Assembly (NCBI GenBank): GCA_965370265.1
Contig: CBDUSL010000010.1
Span: 1 to 20,188 of the forward strand
Source: CBDUSL01 sp965370265
GTDB taxonomy: Bacteria; Patescibacteriota; Patescibacteriia; JAXHNJ01
Length of the DNA stretch: 20,188 nt
Direction of reading: 5' to 3'
The position numbers and the translations under genes were made by a program. A model generated the notes under the pieces. The model worked only from the letters and a program-made list of their open reading frames with translations. It was not told the origin of the DNA and made no database searches. How positions within the stretch are numbered: the stretch's first letter is position 1; each line of letters opens with the position of its first letter. Of the stretch, positions 13,477 through 20,188 are shown in pieces.

Positions 13477-14655
13477 ATGAAAAAAACAGCAATTATTATT
13501 ACCTTCTTGATTGTTTTATTAGGCCTGCCTTTTGCGGCTAAGGCGGCCAGTGAAAATAATTGGGCGGTTGATGTTTATATACCGGCTAACCAGACTATTG
13601 AAGATAATTATGTCAGGGCCGGAAATACTTTTGATGTTCGGGGTATTATCGAAGGTGATTTGATTGTTGGCGCTTCCAGTCTTGATATTACCGGCAAAGT
13701 TACCGGAGATGTTTTGGCGGCTGCCACTAATATCAAAATATCGGGTGAAGTAGAAGGCAACATAAGAGTGGCCGGCGGGACAGTTAATATTGAGGGAAAA
13801 GTCGGCAAGAATGTTAATATTTTCGCCGGGACCGTTAACTTAAGTCCGGATTCGGAGATTTTAGGCGATGTTACTATTTGGGCCGGTTCTGTAAATATGA
13901 AAGGCCTGGTACACGGCAGTGTATACGGCGGCGCTGGATCAGTAATAATCAGCGGAAAGGTTACAAAAAATATTGAATTTAGATTTGACGGTGAAGATAA
14001 ATTTACCAGTTCTTTGCTGACGGTTACTTCGGATGCTAAAATTGGCGGTAATTTAAATTATTATAGTGATAATGAGGCAGAAATAGACGAAGAAGCGACG
14101 ATTACCGGTGTGGTTACCAAGCATGAGCCGACAGGAATAGGCAAGGCCACAAGGGGTCTCCTGGATTCAATTTGGTGGATTGGCCAAATTGCCAATATTT
14201 TTGGACTTTTAGTTGTTGGCTTGATTACGGTCTGGCTTTTTGGCAAAAAGACCAAAGAAATTACCTCACGTATGCTCAAAAATCCGGGTAAGCAAATGCT
14301 TCTTGGCTTGGCAATTCTTATACTAACTCCGATTGTCGGATTTATTCTTATTTTTACAGTTATTGGTTTTCCACTGGGAATTATTATTCTTCTTCTCTAT
14401 GGAATTCTGCTTTATATCAGCACGGTCTTTTTTGCTGTTTTCCTGGGAGAAAAAATACTGCTTACAATTCAAAAAAAGAAAAAAGAAATTTCCATATCTT
14501 GGTCTCTTTTAGTCGGGCTTCTGGTTTATATAATAGCGGTTGATGTAATTCTTTGGTCCGGTTCATTTTTGGGATTTCTTGGCGGAATAATTAAGTTTAT
14601 TATTCTGCTCTGGGTTTTTGGTGCTATTTTCTATCCGGTTAAACAAAAAAAATAA
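13477..14655 (+). CDS. Exported bactofilin-like polymer-forming domain fused to a membrane domain
   Basis: This 392-residue protein begins with a signal peptide (K-K-T, hydrophobic core, cleavage plausible after A-K-A near residue 23). Residues about 33-215 are short beta-strand repeats with Gly/Asp/Asn turns (G-D-V, G-N-I, G-S-V and similar every 15 to 20 residues), the right-handed beta-helix pattern of bactofilin/polymer-forming domains. From about residue 225 there are four or five hydrophobic helices, with a basic loop K-K-K-K-E near 335. Because of the signal peptide, the beta-helix should face outside, unlike cytoplasmic bactofilins. It starts a run with phosphomannomutase (3-base gap) and murI, so a role in the cell surface is likely but unproven. 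Confidence 0.8.
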   Translation: MKKTAIIITFLIVLLGLPFAAKAASENNWAVDVYIPANQTIEDNYVRAGNTFDVRGIIEGDLIVGASSLDITGKVTGDVLAAATNIKISGEVEGNIRVAGGTVNIEGKVGKNVNIFAGTVNLSPDSEILGDVTIWAGSVNMKGLVHGSVYGGAGSVIISGKVTKNIEFRFDGEDKFTSSLLTVTSDAKIGGNLNYYSDNEAEIDEEATITGVVTKHEPTGIGKATRGLLDSIWWIGQIANIFGLLVVGLITVWLFGKKTKEITSRMLKNPGKQMLLGLAILILTPIVGFILIFTVIGFPLGIIILLLYGILLYISTVFFAVFLGEKILLTIQKKKKEISISWSLLVGLLVYIIAVDVILWSGSFLGFLGGIIKFIILLWVFGAIFYPVKQKK

Positions 14656-14658
14656 CAA

Positions 14659-15996
14659 ATGCATAAGATAAATAAAAAAATATTTAAAGCTTACGATATT
14701 CGGGGAACTTATCCGGATCAGCTAGACGAAAGTACAACTTTTTTAATAGGCCGGGCTTTTGCCAGAAGAACTAAAGCTAAGGAAGTGGTAGTGGGCTTTG
14801 ATATGAGGCTTTCCGGCCCCTCTCTTAAAAAAGCATTAATAGAAGGAATAACTTCCGAAGGAGTGGGGGTAATCGATATTGGCATGGTGCCGATTGACGC
14901 TGTTTACGCCGCTGTCGGCGTCTTTGGTTATGAGGGAGGGATCATGCTTACCGCTTCCCATAATCCTCCGGAATATAACGGTTTCAAAATGGTTCTCAAA
15001 GATATGAAATGGATCAGAGGAGAAGAACTTTTGGTTGATGTTCAAAACCTTCCAAAGCAAGGGGATAATAAAAAAGGAAAAGTACGAAAAGAAGATATTA
15101 CATCACGATATATTGAGCATGTGATGAGTTTTGTGAAAGCCGAAAAAATAAAATCTTTTAAAGTGGTGGTTGATGCGGGTAACGGTATGGCCGGAAAAAT
15201 AATGCCTATTTTGGCGGAAAAATTGCCTATAAAAATGATTCCCCTTAACTTTAAATTAGATGGCAGTTTTCCCGCCCATCCTTCAAATCCTCTTGTACCG
15301 GAAAGTCAGGAGCAAATAACTCAAGCGGTTATAAAAGAAAAAGCTGATTTTGGGGTAATTATGGATGGAGATACAGATCGGATTTTCTTTATTGATGAAA
15401 AAGGCCGGTTTATCCGGGCTGATGCCACTCTCCTTATTCTAGCCAAGTTTTTTCTGGAAAAAGAAAAAGGAGCGGGTATTGTTTATAATATTATTTGTTC
15501 AATGGTAGTGCCGGAGAAAATTAAAGAATGGGGGGGCAGACCCCTTTGCACTAAAACTGGCTATGTTAATATTTCCAATAAAATGAGAGAAGAAAAAGGG
15601 GTGATGGGAGGGGAGCTTTCCGCCCATTATTCTTATCGCGATAATGCTTACGCTGACTCGGGCTTTATTTCTTTTGTAATCCTGCTCCAATTGCTTTCGG
15701 AATATAATAAACCATTGTCCGAAATTGTTGAGCCATTTTATAAGTATATTAAGGCCCATGAAATTAATATTGAAGTAGATGACAGTGAAAGTTTAATAAA
15801 AAAACTCAAAAATGAATATAAAGATGGAGAACAAAATGAACTGGATGGAATTACCGTAAAATATGAGAATTGGTGGTTTAATGTCCGGCCCTCCAATACC
15901 GAACCATTGGTCAGAATTACCATAGAAGGGAAAACCCAAGAAATAATGGAAAAGGAAAGGGATAAAGTAGTTAAATTTATTAAGGAAAATATATGA
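14659..15996 (+). CDS. manB: Phosphomannomutase/phosphoglucomutase
   Basis: This 445-residue enzyme of the alpha-D-phosphohexomutase family shifts phosphate between C6 and C1 of mannose or glucose, supplying sugar nucleotides for surface glycans. The phosphoserine is S100 in T-A-S-H-N-P-P. Mg2+ is held by D236-G-D-T-D-R; the sugar-binding loop reads G-G-E-L-S-A-H-Y, with Ala where Gly is common; and R-P-S-N-T-E-P grips phosphate at the C-terminus. F-K-A-Y-D-I-R-G-T at the N-terminus is standard. Whether it prefers mannose or glucose cannot be read from sequence, so the symbol is a family label. Its stop overlaps the murI start (ATGA). Confidence 0.93.
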   Translation: MHKINKKIFKAYDIRGTYPDQLDESTTFLIGRAFARRTKAKEVVVGFDMRLSGPSLKKALIEGITSEGVGVIDIGMVPIDAVYAAVGVFGYEGGIMLTASHNPPEYNGFKMVLKDMKWIRGEELLVDVQNLPKQGDNKKGKVRKEDITSRYIEHVMSFVKAEKIKSFKVVVDAGNGMAGKIMPILAEKLPIKMIPLNFKLDGSFPAHPSNPLVPESQEQITQAVIKEKADFGVIMDGDTDRIFFIDEKGRFIRADATLLILAKFFLEKEKGAGIVYNIICSMVVPEKIKEWGGRPLCTKTGYVNISNKMREEKGVMGGELSAHYSYRDNAYADSGFISFVILLQLLSEYNKPLSEIVEPFYKYIKAHEINIEVDDSESLIKKLKNEYKDGEQNELDGITVKYENWWFNVRPSNTEPLVRITIEGKTQEIMEKERDKVVKFIKENI

Positions 15997-16781
15997 TTGG
16001 AATTTTTGATTCAGGTTTAGGGGGGCTGACCGTAGTCAAGGAAATGTTTAGGCAGCTGCCAGAATATCAGATGGTTTATTTTGGTGATACGGCCCGTTAC
16101 CCGTATGGTAACCGCGGTCCGGGAATAATTGAGCAATATGCGCATGAAGACGCCCGTTTCCTTTTGGGAAAAGGGGCTAAGCTTATAATTATTGCCTGCA
16201 ATACGGCTTCGGCTATTGCATATCCTGGCTTAAAAAAGAAATTCCCCAACTTGCCTCTTTTTGAGGTAATCAGCCCGGCGGTGGAAGCAGCTGTTCAAAG
16301 AACTAAGAATAAAAAAATAGGAGTTATTGGCACTCGAGCCACTATTAATAGCGGGATGTACAAAAAACTTATCAAGGCTAGAGATAAAGATATTCAAGTT
16401 TTTTCTAAAGCGGCTCCCATGTTAGTTCCTTTGGTTGAGGAAAACTGGCTAAAAAGGCCAGAAACTAAAATGATTCTAAAAAAATATTTATATCCTCTTA
16501 AACTTAAACAGATTGATAATTTAATTCTGGGTTGTACCCATTATCCCTTTTTGAAAAATATTATCCAGGAAAAAATGGGCAAGAGAGTGATTTTAGTGGA
16601 TTCAGCCGAAGAGGTAGTCGGAAAGGTGAAAAAATATTTAGAGGAAAATAAAGAAATGGCCAGGGAATTAGAGGGTGATAAGCATGAGTTTTTTGTTTCT
16701 GACCTTACTCCACAGGCTCAGGATTTAGCTAATAAATGGTTTGACAATCAGGTAAAATTACAATATCATAGTCTAACGTAG
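15993..16781 (+). CDS. murI: Glutamate racemase
   Basis: At 262 residues this is a full-length MurI, which makes D-glutamate for peptidoglycan. Both catalytic cysteines are present: C69 in A-C-N-T-A-S-A and C181 in G-C-T-H-Y-P. The N-terminus I-G-I-F-D-S-G-L-G-G-L-T and the Y-F-G-D-T-A-R-Y-P-Y-G loop are family signatures. Its start codon overlaps the phosphomannomutase stop by four bases, indicating coupled translation in the surface-precursor run. It shows that this cell makes its own D-Glu for a peptidoglycan wall. Confidence 0.97.
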   Translation: MIGIFDSGLGGLTVVKEMFRQLPEYQMVYFGDTARYPYGNRGPGIIEQYAHEDARFLLGKGAKLIIIACNTASAIAYPGLKKKFPNLPLFEVISPAVEAAVQRTKNKKIGVIGTRATINSGMYKKLIKARDKDIQVFSKAAPMLVPLVEENWLKRPETKMILKKYLYPLKLKQIDNLILGCTHYPFLKNIIQEKMGKRVILVDSAEEVVGKVKKYLEENKEMARELEGDKHEFFVSDLTPQAQDLANKWFDNQVKLQYHSLT

Positions 16782-16809
16782 TTGTTTTAAAAATAAGAAA
16801 GGAGGGGTT

Positions 16810-17052
16810 ATGAAGAAAAAAACCCCTTTTGTGCTTAGAAGAATAATTGCTATTTTCGTCGTTTTAGTTTTATTTGTTTTTTCTTTAGGAGTAAAGGTAT
16901 TAGGGGGGATAACCTTAGGAATAATAGTTTTAATTATCCTTTTTGGCCCAAAGTTCTTTTTGGGAGTTCTACTTGGTTTTTTCTTTGTTTCATCCTTAAT
17001 ATCCCTTGTCTTTTCTGGTGGCTGGCATAGCCGAGGGCGAGACGATAATTAA
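16810..17052 (+). CDS. Small hydrophobic membrane protein of unknown function
   Basis: This 80-residue protein opens with a basic stretch (K-K-K-T-P-F-V-L-R-R), has two to three hydrophobic segments (about 12-30, 31-50 and 51-69) and ends in a polar tail with H-S-R-G-R-D-D-N. AAAGGAGGGG lies 4 to 5 bases before the ATG, one of the strongest Shine-Dalgarno sequences in the window, suggesting abundant translation. It follows murI by 28 bases and precedes the terminator, so it is the last gene of the envelope run. No family is recognised. Confidence 0.7.
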   Translation: MKKKTPFVLRRIIAIFVVLVLFVFSLGVKVLGGITLGIIVLIILFGPKFFLGVLLGFFFVSSLISLVFSGGWHSRGRDDN

Positions 17053-17054
17053 AA

Positions 17055-17088
17055 AAGGTCTCTTGAGTGCAGGAGACCTTATTTTTTT
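17055..17088 (+). terminator. Bidirectional terminator between the envelope run and trpS
   Basis: AAGGTCTC (17055-17062) pairs with GAGACCTT (17073-17080), an 8-bp stem with a 10-base loop. A run of T (17082-17088) follows on the plus strand, and TTTTTT (complement of 17051-17056) on the minus strand, so it serves both converging units. Confidence 0.85.
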
Positions 17089-17096
17089 ATTTAAAT

Positions 17097-18080
17097 TTAT
17101 AACAACCCCATTTTTTCTTTGACTTCTTTGAGGGTTTTTTGAGCAATTGGCCGGACTTTTTTCGCCCCTTGTTCAAGAATTTTAATCACTTCTTTATCTT
17201 TCAGAGAATTAAATTTATTTCTAAACTCTTTAAAACATTCGGCAATATCCTTTGCCAGCTGTTCTTTTAATTCAGAATATTTTATGATTCCCTCTTTTTC
17301 CTTTTTTTCAAACTTCTGGTATATTTCCGGTTTTGAAAATTCTTTTAAAAGAAAGAATAAATTCTTCACTCCTTGAGATTCGCCTCCTCCGCTAGTAGCG
17401 GTCACAGCTGCAGATATTTTTTTATGAATTATTTCGGGCTCGTCTGTTAGAGCGATATAGCTTTTTTCTCCCAGCATTTTACTCATTTTTTTAGCCGGGT
17501 CATGAAGGCTCATTACCCGGGGGGTTTTAGTGAGCAAGGCTTCCGGCTCCTTAAAATACTCTCCAAAACGATTGTTAAAAAACCGGGCAATAGATCTGGT
17601 TAGCTCAATATGCTGGATTTGGTCTTTGCCTACCGGGACAAAATCGGCTTTAACAACTAAAATGTCAGCAACCTGTAAAACAGGATAATCAAAAAGACCG
17701 GCATTAATATTTTCTTTCTGTTGGCTTGATTTGTCCTTATATTGAGTCATTCTTTCAAGCTGTGAAATCGGTGTGAGAGAATTAAAAATCCAGGTGAGTT
17801 CAAAAATTTCCGGGATATGTGATTGGATGTATATTGTGCATTTTTTTGGATCCAACCCAGCCGCTAAGAAAGTTTTGGTTGTATCGATAATTTGAGCCTG
17901 TTTTTCTTTTGGCTCATAGTTTTCGGTAATGGAATGGTAATCAGCAATAAAAAAGAAACACGTATGTTTCTTTTGTAATTCTACAAAATTCTTTAACGAT
18001 CCCAAATAATTTCCGATATGAACTTTTCCTGTTGGCTGATAGCCAGAAAGCACTATCTTTTTCATCCCGTTAGAAATCAT
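17097..18080 (-). CDS. trpS: Tryptophanyl-tRNA synthetase
   Basis: This class I synthetase charges tRNA-Trp. It has G-Y-Q-P-T-G (13-18), the HIGH motif as H-I-G-N (21-24), P-V-G-K-D-Q-I-Q-H (149-157) in the tryptophan pocket region, and K-M-S-K-M (198-202) where K-M-S-K-S is usual. At 327 residues it has the compact bacterial length. The ATG at 18080 gives M-I-S-N-G ahead of the conserved start; an internal ATG at 18065 gives M-K-K-I-V-L-S-G, which matches typical TrpS N-termini better. A 15-bp inverted repeat places one arm (18064-18078) exactly across these two starts. It lies 79 bases after the RNase J gene on the same strand but has its own -10 box. Confidence 0.96.
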   Translation of the reverse strand: MISNGMKKIVLSGYQPTGKVHIGNYLGSLKNFVELQKKHTCFFFIADYHSITENYEPKEKQAQIIDTTKTFLAAGLDPKKCTIYIQSHIPEIFELTWIFNSLTPISQLERMTQYKDKSSQQKENINAGLFDYPVLQVADILVVKADFVPVGKDQIQHIELTRSIARFFNNRFGEYFKEPEALLTKTPRVMSLHDPAKKMSKMLGEKSYIALTDEPEIIHKKISAAVTATSGGGESQGVKNLFFLLKEFSKPEIYQKFEKKEKEGIIKYSELKEQLAKDIAECFKEFRNKFNSLKDKEVIKILEQGAKKVRPIAQKTLKEVKEKMGLL

Positions 18081-18132
18081 TAATAATACTATTTATCCCC
18101 TCAGAAATTCCTTGTAAGATTTCTAACGGGAT
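18064..18132 (-). promoter_or_regulatory. 15-bp inverted repeat across the trpS leader
   Basis: ATCCCGTTAGAAATC (18064-18078) and GATTTCTAACGGGAT (18118-18132) are perfect inverted copies 39 bases apart. In the minus-strand RNA the upstream arm is at or near the 5' end and the downstream arm covers the trpS start. A third partial copy (ATTTCT in the minus-strand RNA, 18108-18103) can pair with the upstream arm instead, giving two exclusive hairpins. No U-tract follows, so it is not a plain terminator. Confidence 0.55.
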
Positions 18133-18136
18133 TATA
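18131..18136 (-). promoter_or_regulatory. -10 box of trpS
   Basis: A perfect TATAAT on the minus strand, overlapping the outer end of the inverted repeat. The RNA start would be near 18124, leaving a leader of about 44 bases to the first ATG. TTATTA 16 bases upstream is a weak -35. Confidence 0.5.
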
Positions 18137-18159
18137 TCTTTATTTTAGCAGTTAATAAC

Positions 18160-19902
18160 TTAAACCTCAATAAGAACCGGCAAAATCATCGGCCTTCTTT
18201 CGGTTTTGTTGAATAAGTATTGGCCGATATCATCACGAATCTTGCCCTTAAGAGGGTTCCAATAATTGGTTTTACGGTGAACGCCAGAGTTAAAAATATC
18301 TTTTACTTTTTGCTTGGTGTCGTTGATAAGCTTGTCTGACCCTTTCATATAAACAAAACCGCGAGAAATGATATCCGGTTCGTCAATCAATTTTTTCTTT
18401 TTGGCGTCAACTTTGACAATAATCACAACCATGCCGTCTTTAGCCAAAACATTTCTGTCCCGGAGGACGATTTCACCAACATCACCAACCCCAAGGCCGT
18501 CAACCATCACATAATTAGTGGGCACTTTTTTATTGAGGAGTTTTGGTTTTTTTTGACTGAATTCAAGAATAGAGCCATTGTCTAAAACGAAAATATTATC
18601 TTTCGGAAAACGATGACGAATAACCAGATTTTTTGCTTCTTTAAGAAAATAATGGTTAGCATATACAGGCAGGAAGTAGGTTGGATTAATCTGTTTGATT
18701 ATTTCTATCATATCTTTAGCAGTAGAGTGCCCGGAAGTATGAACGTCCATGATATCGGAGTGGATAACATTATCGCTTAAACGGTAGAGACTGTCTTTTA
18801 GTCTTTGAATAGTCCTTTCGTTTCCGGGAATTACTGAAGAAGAAAAAACAATTGTGTCTTGCTTTTTAATTTGGACATGTTTGTGGCTGCCGTCAACAAT
18901 CCGGGAAAGAACAGCGCGGGGTTCCCCTTGGGCCCCGGTACAGAGAATAAGGATTTTTTTATCCGGGTAGTCATTAATTTTGTTTATAGGAATAACTGTT
19001 TCTTTTTTTATTTTTAGATAGCCAAGTTTTTTGGCAATATCGACATTGAGCCGCATACTATAGCCGTCAAAGGCCACTTTTCGGCCGTACTTTTCAGCCA
19101 TTGGAATAATTCTCTTTATTCTTTCAATCTGGGAGGAAAAAGTGCCGATAATAATTCTTCCCTGGGAGTTTTTAATTATTTTTTCGATGTTATTATACAT
19201 TATTTTTTCCGGAACGGCGGGCTTGGTATTGGTGGCCGCTAAACTTTCCAGCATAAGAACAGTCGGTTTTTGTAATCTTGAAAGATGGTGATAAGTGATA
19301 ACTTCTCTTCCCACGGGATTTTTTTCGTAAGTCCAGTCGCCGGGGTGGATAATGGTTGCTTCGGGGGTTTCTATGATAATTCCCACCGCGTCCATAATTG
19401 AGTGATCCACCGGAAAAAATTTGATATTTATTCCTCTAAGTTTGATTTTATCTCTGACTGATTTAATATTAATAGTCTTTATTTTTTTGCCAGTTCCTTT
19501 TTTATAGTCTTCAATCCTGTTTTTGATAAGAGCAAGAGTAAGGGGTCGGCCGATAACGAGGGGATAACCGAGTTTTTCCAGTAAAATAGGAGCCGCTCCG
19601 ATATGGTCAAGATGGCCGTGAGTAAAAATAACCCCCCGGATATTTTTTTCTTTGCCCTGGAGGTATTTAATATTGGGAATAATATAATCAATACCGGGCA
19701 TATCTTCTTCCGGAAATTGCATGCCCATATCAATAATTACAATATCGTCTCCGTATTCAAACATCGTCATATTTCGGCCGACTTCTTCCTGTCCGCCAAG
19801 AGGGATAATATGAAGTTTTTTTTCAGCTCTTCTTTTGGTTAATTTTTGCTTTAAAACTGTCTTTTTTTGTACATTTTTTTTCTTTTTCATTTGTTTATTC
19901 AT
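18160..19902 (-). CDS. rnj: RNase J-family metallo-beta-lactamase/beta-CASP ribonuclease
   Basis: This 580-residue enzyme has the RNase J layout: a Lys-rich N-terminus (1-29), a metallo-beta-lactamase domain with H95-G-H97-L-D99-H100 and H-P-G-D189, a beta-CASP insertion with T-F-S-S-Q-I-E-R and C-T-G-A-Q-G-E-P (321-328), then S-V-I-P-G-N-E, H-T-S-G-H392-S and a C-terminal domain. RNase J degrades and matures RNA by 5'-3' exo- and endo-cleavage. Two motifs differ from the common form: S-D-S-T-N reads E-S-L-A-A-T-N (219-225), and P-x-H-G-E-x-R reads P-V-Y-A-N-H-Y (412-418), so the usual motif C His is Tyr, with a His three residues on. It lies downstream of tRNA-Leu and upstream of trpS. Confidence 0.92.
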   Translation of the reverse strand: MNKQMKKKKNVQKKTVLKQKLTKRRAEKKLHIIPLGGQEEVGRNMTMFEYGDDIVIIDMGMQFPEEDMPGIDYIIPNIKYLQGKEKNIRGVIFTHGHLDHIGAAPILLEKLGYPLVIGRPLTLALIKNRIEDYKKGTGKKIKTINIKSVRDKIKLRGINIKFFPVDHSIMDAVGIIIETPEATIIHPGDWTYEKNPVGREVITYHHLSRLQKPTVLMLESLAATNTKPAVPEKIMYNNIEKIIKNSQGRIIIGTFSSQIERIKRIIPMAEKYGRKVAFDGYSMRLNVDIAKKLGYLKIKKETVIPINKINDYPDKKILILCTGAQGEPRAVLSRIVDGSHKHVQIKKQDTIVFSSSVIPGNERTIQRLKDSLYRLSDNVIHSDIMDVHTSGHSTAKDMIEIIKQINPTYFLPVYANHYFLKEAKNLVIRHRFPKDNIFVLDNGSILEFSQKKPKLLNKKVPTNYVMVDGLGVGDVGEIVLRDRNVLAKDGMVVIIVKVDAKKKKLIDEPDIISRGFVYMKGSDKLINDTKQKVKDIFNSGVHRKTNYWNPLKGKIRDDIGQYLFNKTERRPMILPVLIEV

Positions 19903-19952
19903 AATTAAGATATTGAGATATTAGAGTATTAAGTTAACGTTTACACGCCGTA

Positions 19953-19969
19953 ATCCTGCGAAGCAGGAT
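19953..19969. repeat. Small perfect hairpin between tRNA-Leu and the RNase J gene
   Basis: ATCCTGC (19953-19959), GAA loop, GCAGGAT (19963-19969). Flanking bases can extend it with ACAC (19943-19946) pairing with GTGT (19974-19977) after an interior loop. There is no U-tract. The three-base loop resembles the arms of the other palindromes, but there is only one hairpin here. Confidence 0.45.
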
Positions 19970-19976
19970 GAAGGTG

Positions 19977-20063
19977 TGGTGCCGGAGAGAGGACTTGAAC
20001 CTCCAAGAGCTTGCGCTCACACGGCTCTGAACCGTGCGTGTCTACCAATTTCACCACTCCGGC
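19977..20063 (-). tRNA. tRNA-Leu (anticodon CAG)
   Basis: This 87-base gene reads from 20063 to 19977 on the minus strand. The acceptor stem is GCCGGAG/CTCCGGC with A73 and an encoded CCA end. The anticodon arm CACGG/CCGTG holds the loop TTCAGAG, so the anticodon is CAG and it decodes CUG. A long variable arm (TGAGC, GCAA, GCTCT) marks it as a class II leucine tRNA. The T arm is GGAGG, TTCAAGT, CCTCT. TAGACA (20090-20095), a 17-base spacer and TTAAAT (20067-20072) form a possible promoter directly before it. Confidence 0.96.
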
Positions 20064-20099
20064 AAAATTTAAATTACATTTTTATTAAGTGTCTACTCC

Positions 20100-20182
20100 C
20101 GTAAAATCCAAAATCTTTGATTTTGTGATTTTACGAGGATCCTCGAAGTTGTTACGAAATCGAAGATTTCGACAACTTCGGG
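20100..20182. repeat. Large twin-hairpin palindromic element at the right edge
   Basis: Hairpin A has CGTAAAATC (20100-20108) paired with GATTTTACG (20127-20135) outside, CAAAATC (20109-20115) with GATTTTG (20119-20125) inside, a TTT loop and one bulged base. Hairpin C has CGAAGTTGT (20144-20152) paired with ACAACTTCG (20172-20180) outside, CGAAATC (20155-20161) with GATTTCG (20165-20171) inside, a GAA loop and two bulged bases. The perfect palindrome CGAGGATCCTCG (20134-20145) joins them at GATC (20138-20141). No gene is seen from 20064 to the edge. Confidence 0.75.
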
Positions 20183-20188
20183 ACAATT

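Noticed and set aside
18064..18132. Terminator of the RNase J gene
   Set aside because: The 15-bp stem has a 39-base loop and is followed by GATGAAAAAG on the transcript strand, not by U residues.
18064..18150. T-box or trp attenuator upstream of trpS
   Set aside because: There is no leader peptide with Trp codons, no T-box bulge sequence, and no U-tract after the hairpin.
1..20188. CRISPR array, prophage, transposase or toxin-antitoxin pair
   Set aside because: No regularly spaced direct repeats, integrase, transposase or paired small toxin/antitoxin genes were seen; the window is core genes with short palindromes.

Overview
The window is AT-rich bacterial chromosome that looks like Candidate Phyla Radiation (Patescibacteria), Parcubacteria- or Microgenomates-like. 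The case rests on compact gene packing with 1 to 8 base overlaps, an rpsF-ssb-rpsR-efp cluster with no rplI, a bacterial Elp3 and a Trm11/TrmG10-type methyltransferase, several genes with little or no 5' leader, and short GC-rich palindromes. UGA is used as an ordinary stop (4127-4129, 13424-13426), which argues against the lineages that read UGA as glycine. The phylum is inferred from gene content, not from a marker tree.

Layout: 1-821 (-) is a radical SAM/SPASM protein cut by the left edge. 924-2721 (-) is the translation/replication cluster rpsF-ssb-rpsR-efp. 2852-5225 (+) holds a Trm11-like tRNA methyltransferase and a CapA-like metallophosphatase. 5224-5512 (-) is a short promoter-to-terminator unit with at most a 34-codon ORF. 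5515-9712 (-) is one tight run, glyA-folD-nudix-CYTH-ychF, with one-carbon metabolism at its head. 9820-10227 (+) is a hotdog thioesterase, and 10326-10955 (-) is an anchored PsbP-like protein. 11186-12706 (-) is Elp3, and 12707-13426 (+) is a Trm9/ALKBH8-like methyltransferase whose start codon touches that of elp3. 13477-17052 (+) is an envelope run: a bactofilin-like membrane protein, phosphomannomutase/phosphoglucomutase, glutamate racemase and a small membrane protein. 17097-19902 (-) holds trpS and an RNase J. 19977-20063 (-) is tRNA-Leu(CAG), followed by a palindromic intergenic stretch to the right edge.

Two things stand out. First, the divergent Elp3/Trm9-like pair could form a complete eukaryote-style wobble-uridine route (cm5U34, then mcm5U34) in a bacterium. 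Second, three GC-rich or strongly palindromic twin hairpins (2380-2406, 4100-4129, 20100-20182) are each joined at a central GATC. Two lie inside genes and encode the disordered C-terminal tail or its middle, which resembles a palindromic element family that tolerates insertion into coding sequence. Other points of interest are a 15-bp inverted repeat across the trpS leader, motif changes in RNase J and FolD, and an arginine at the EF-P modification tip.
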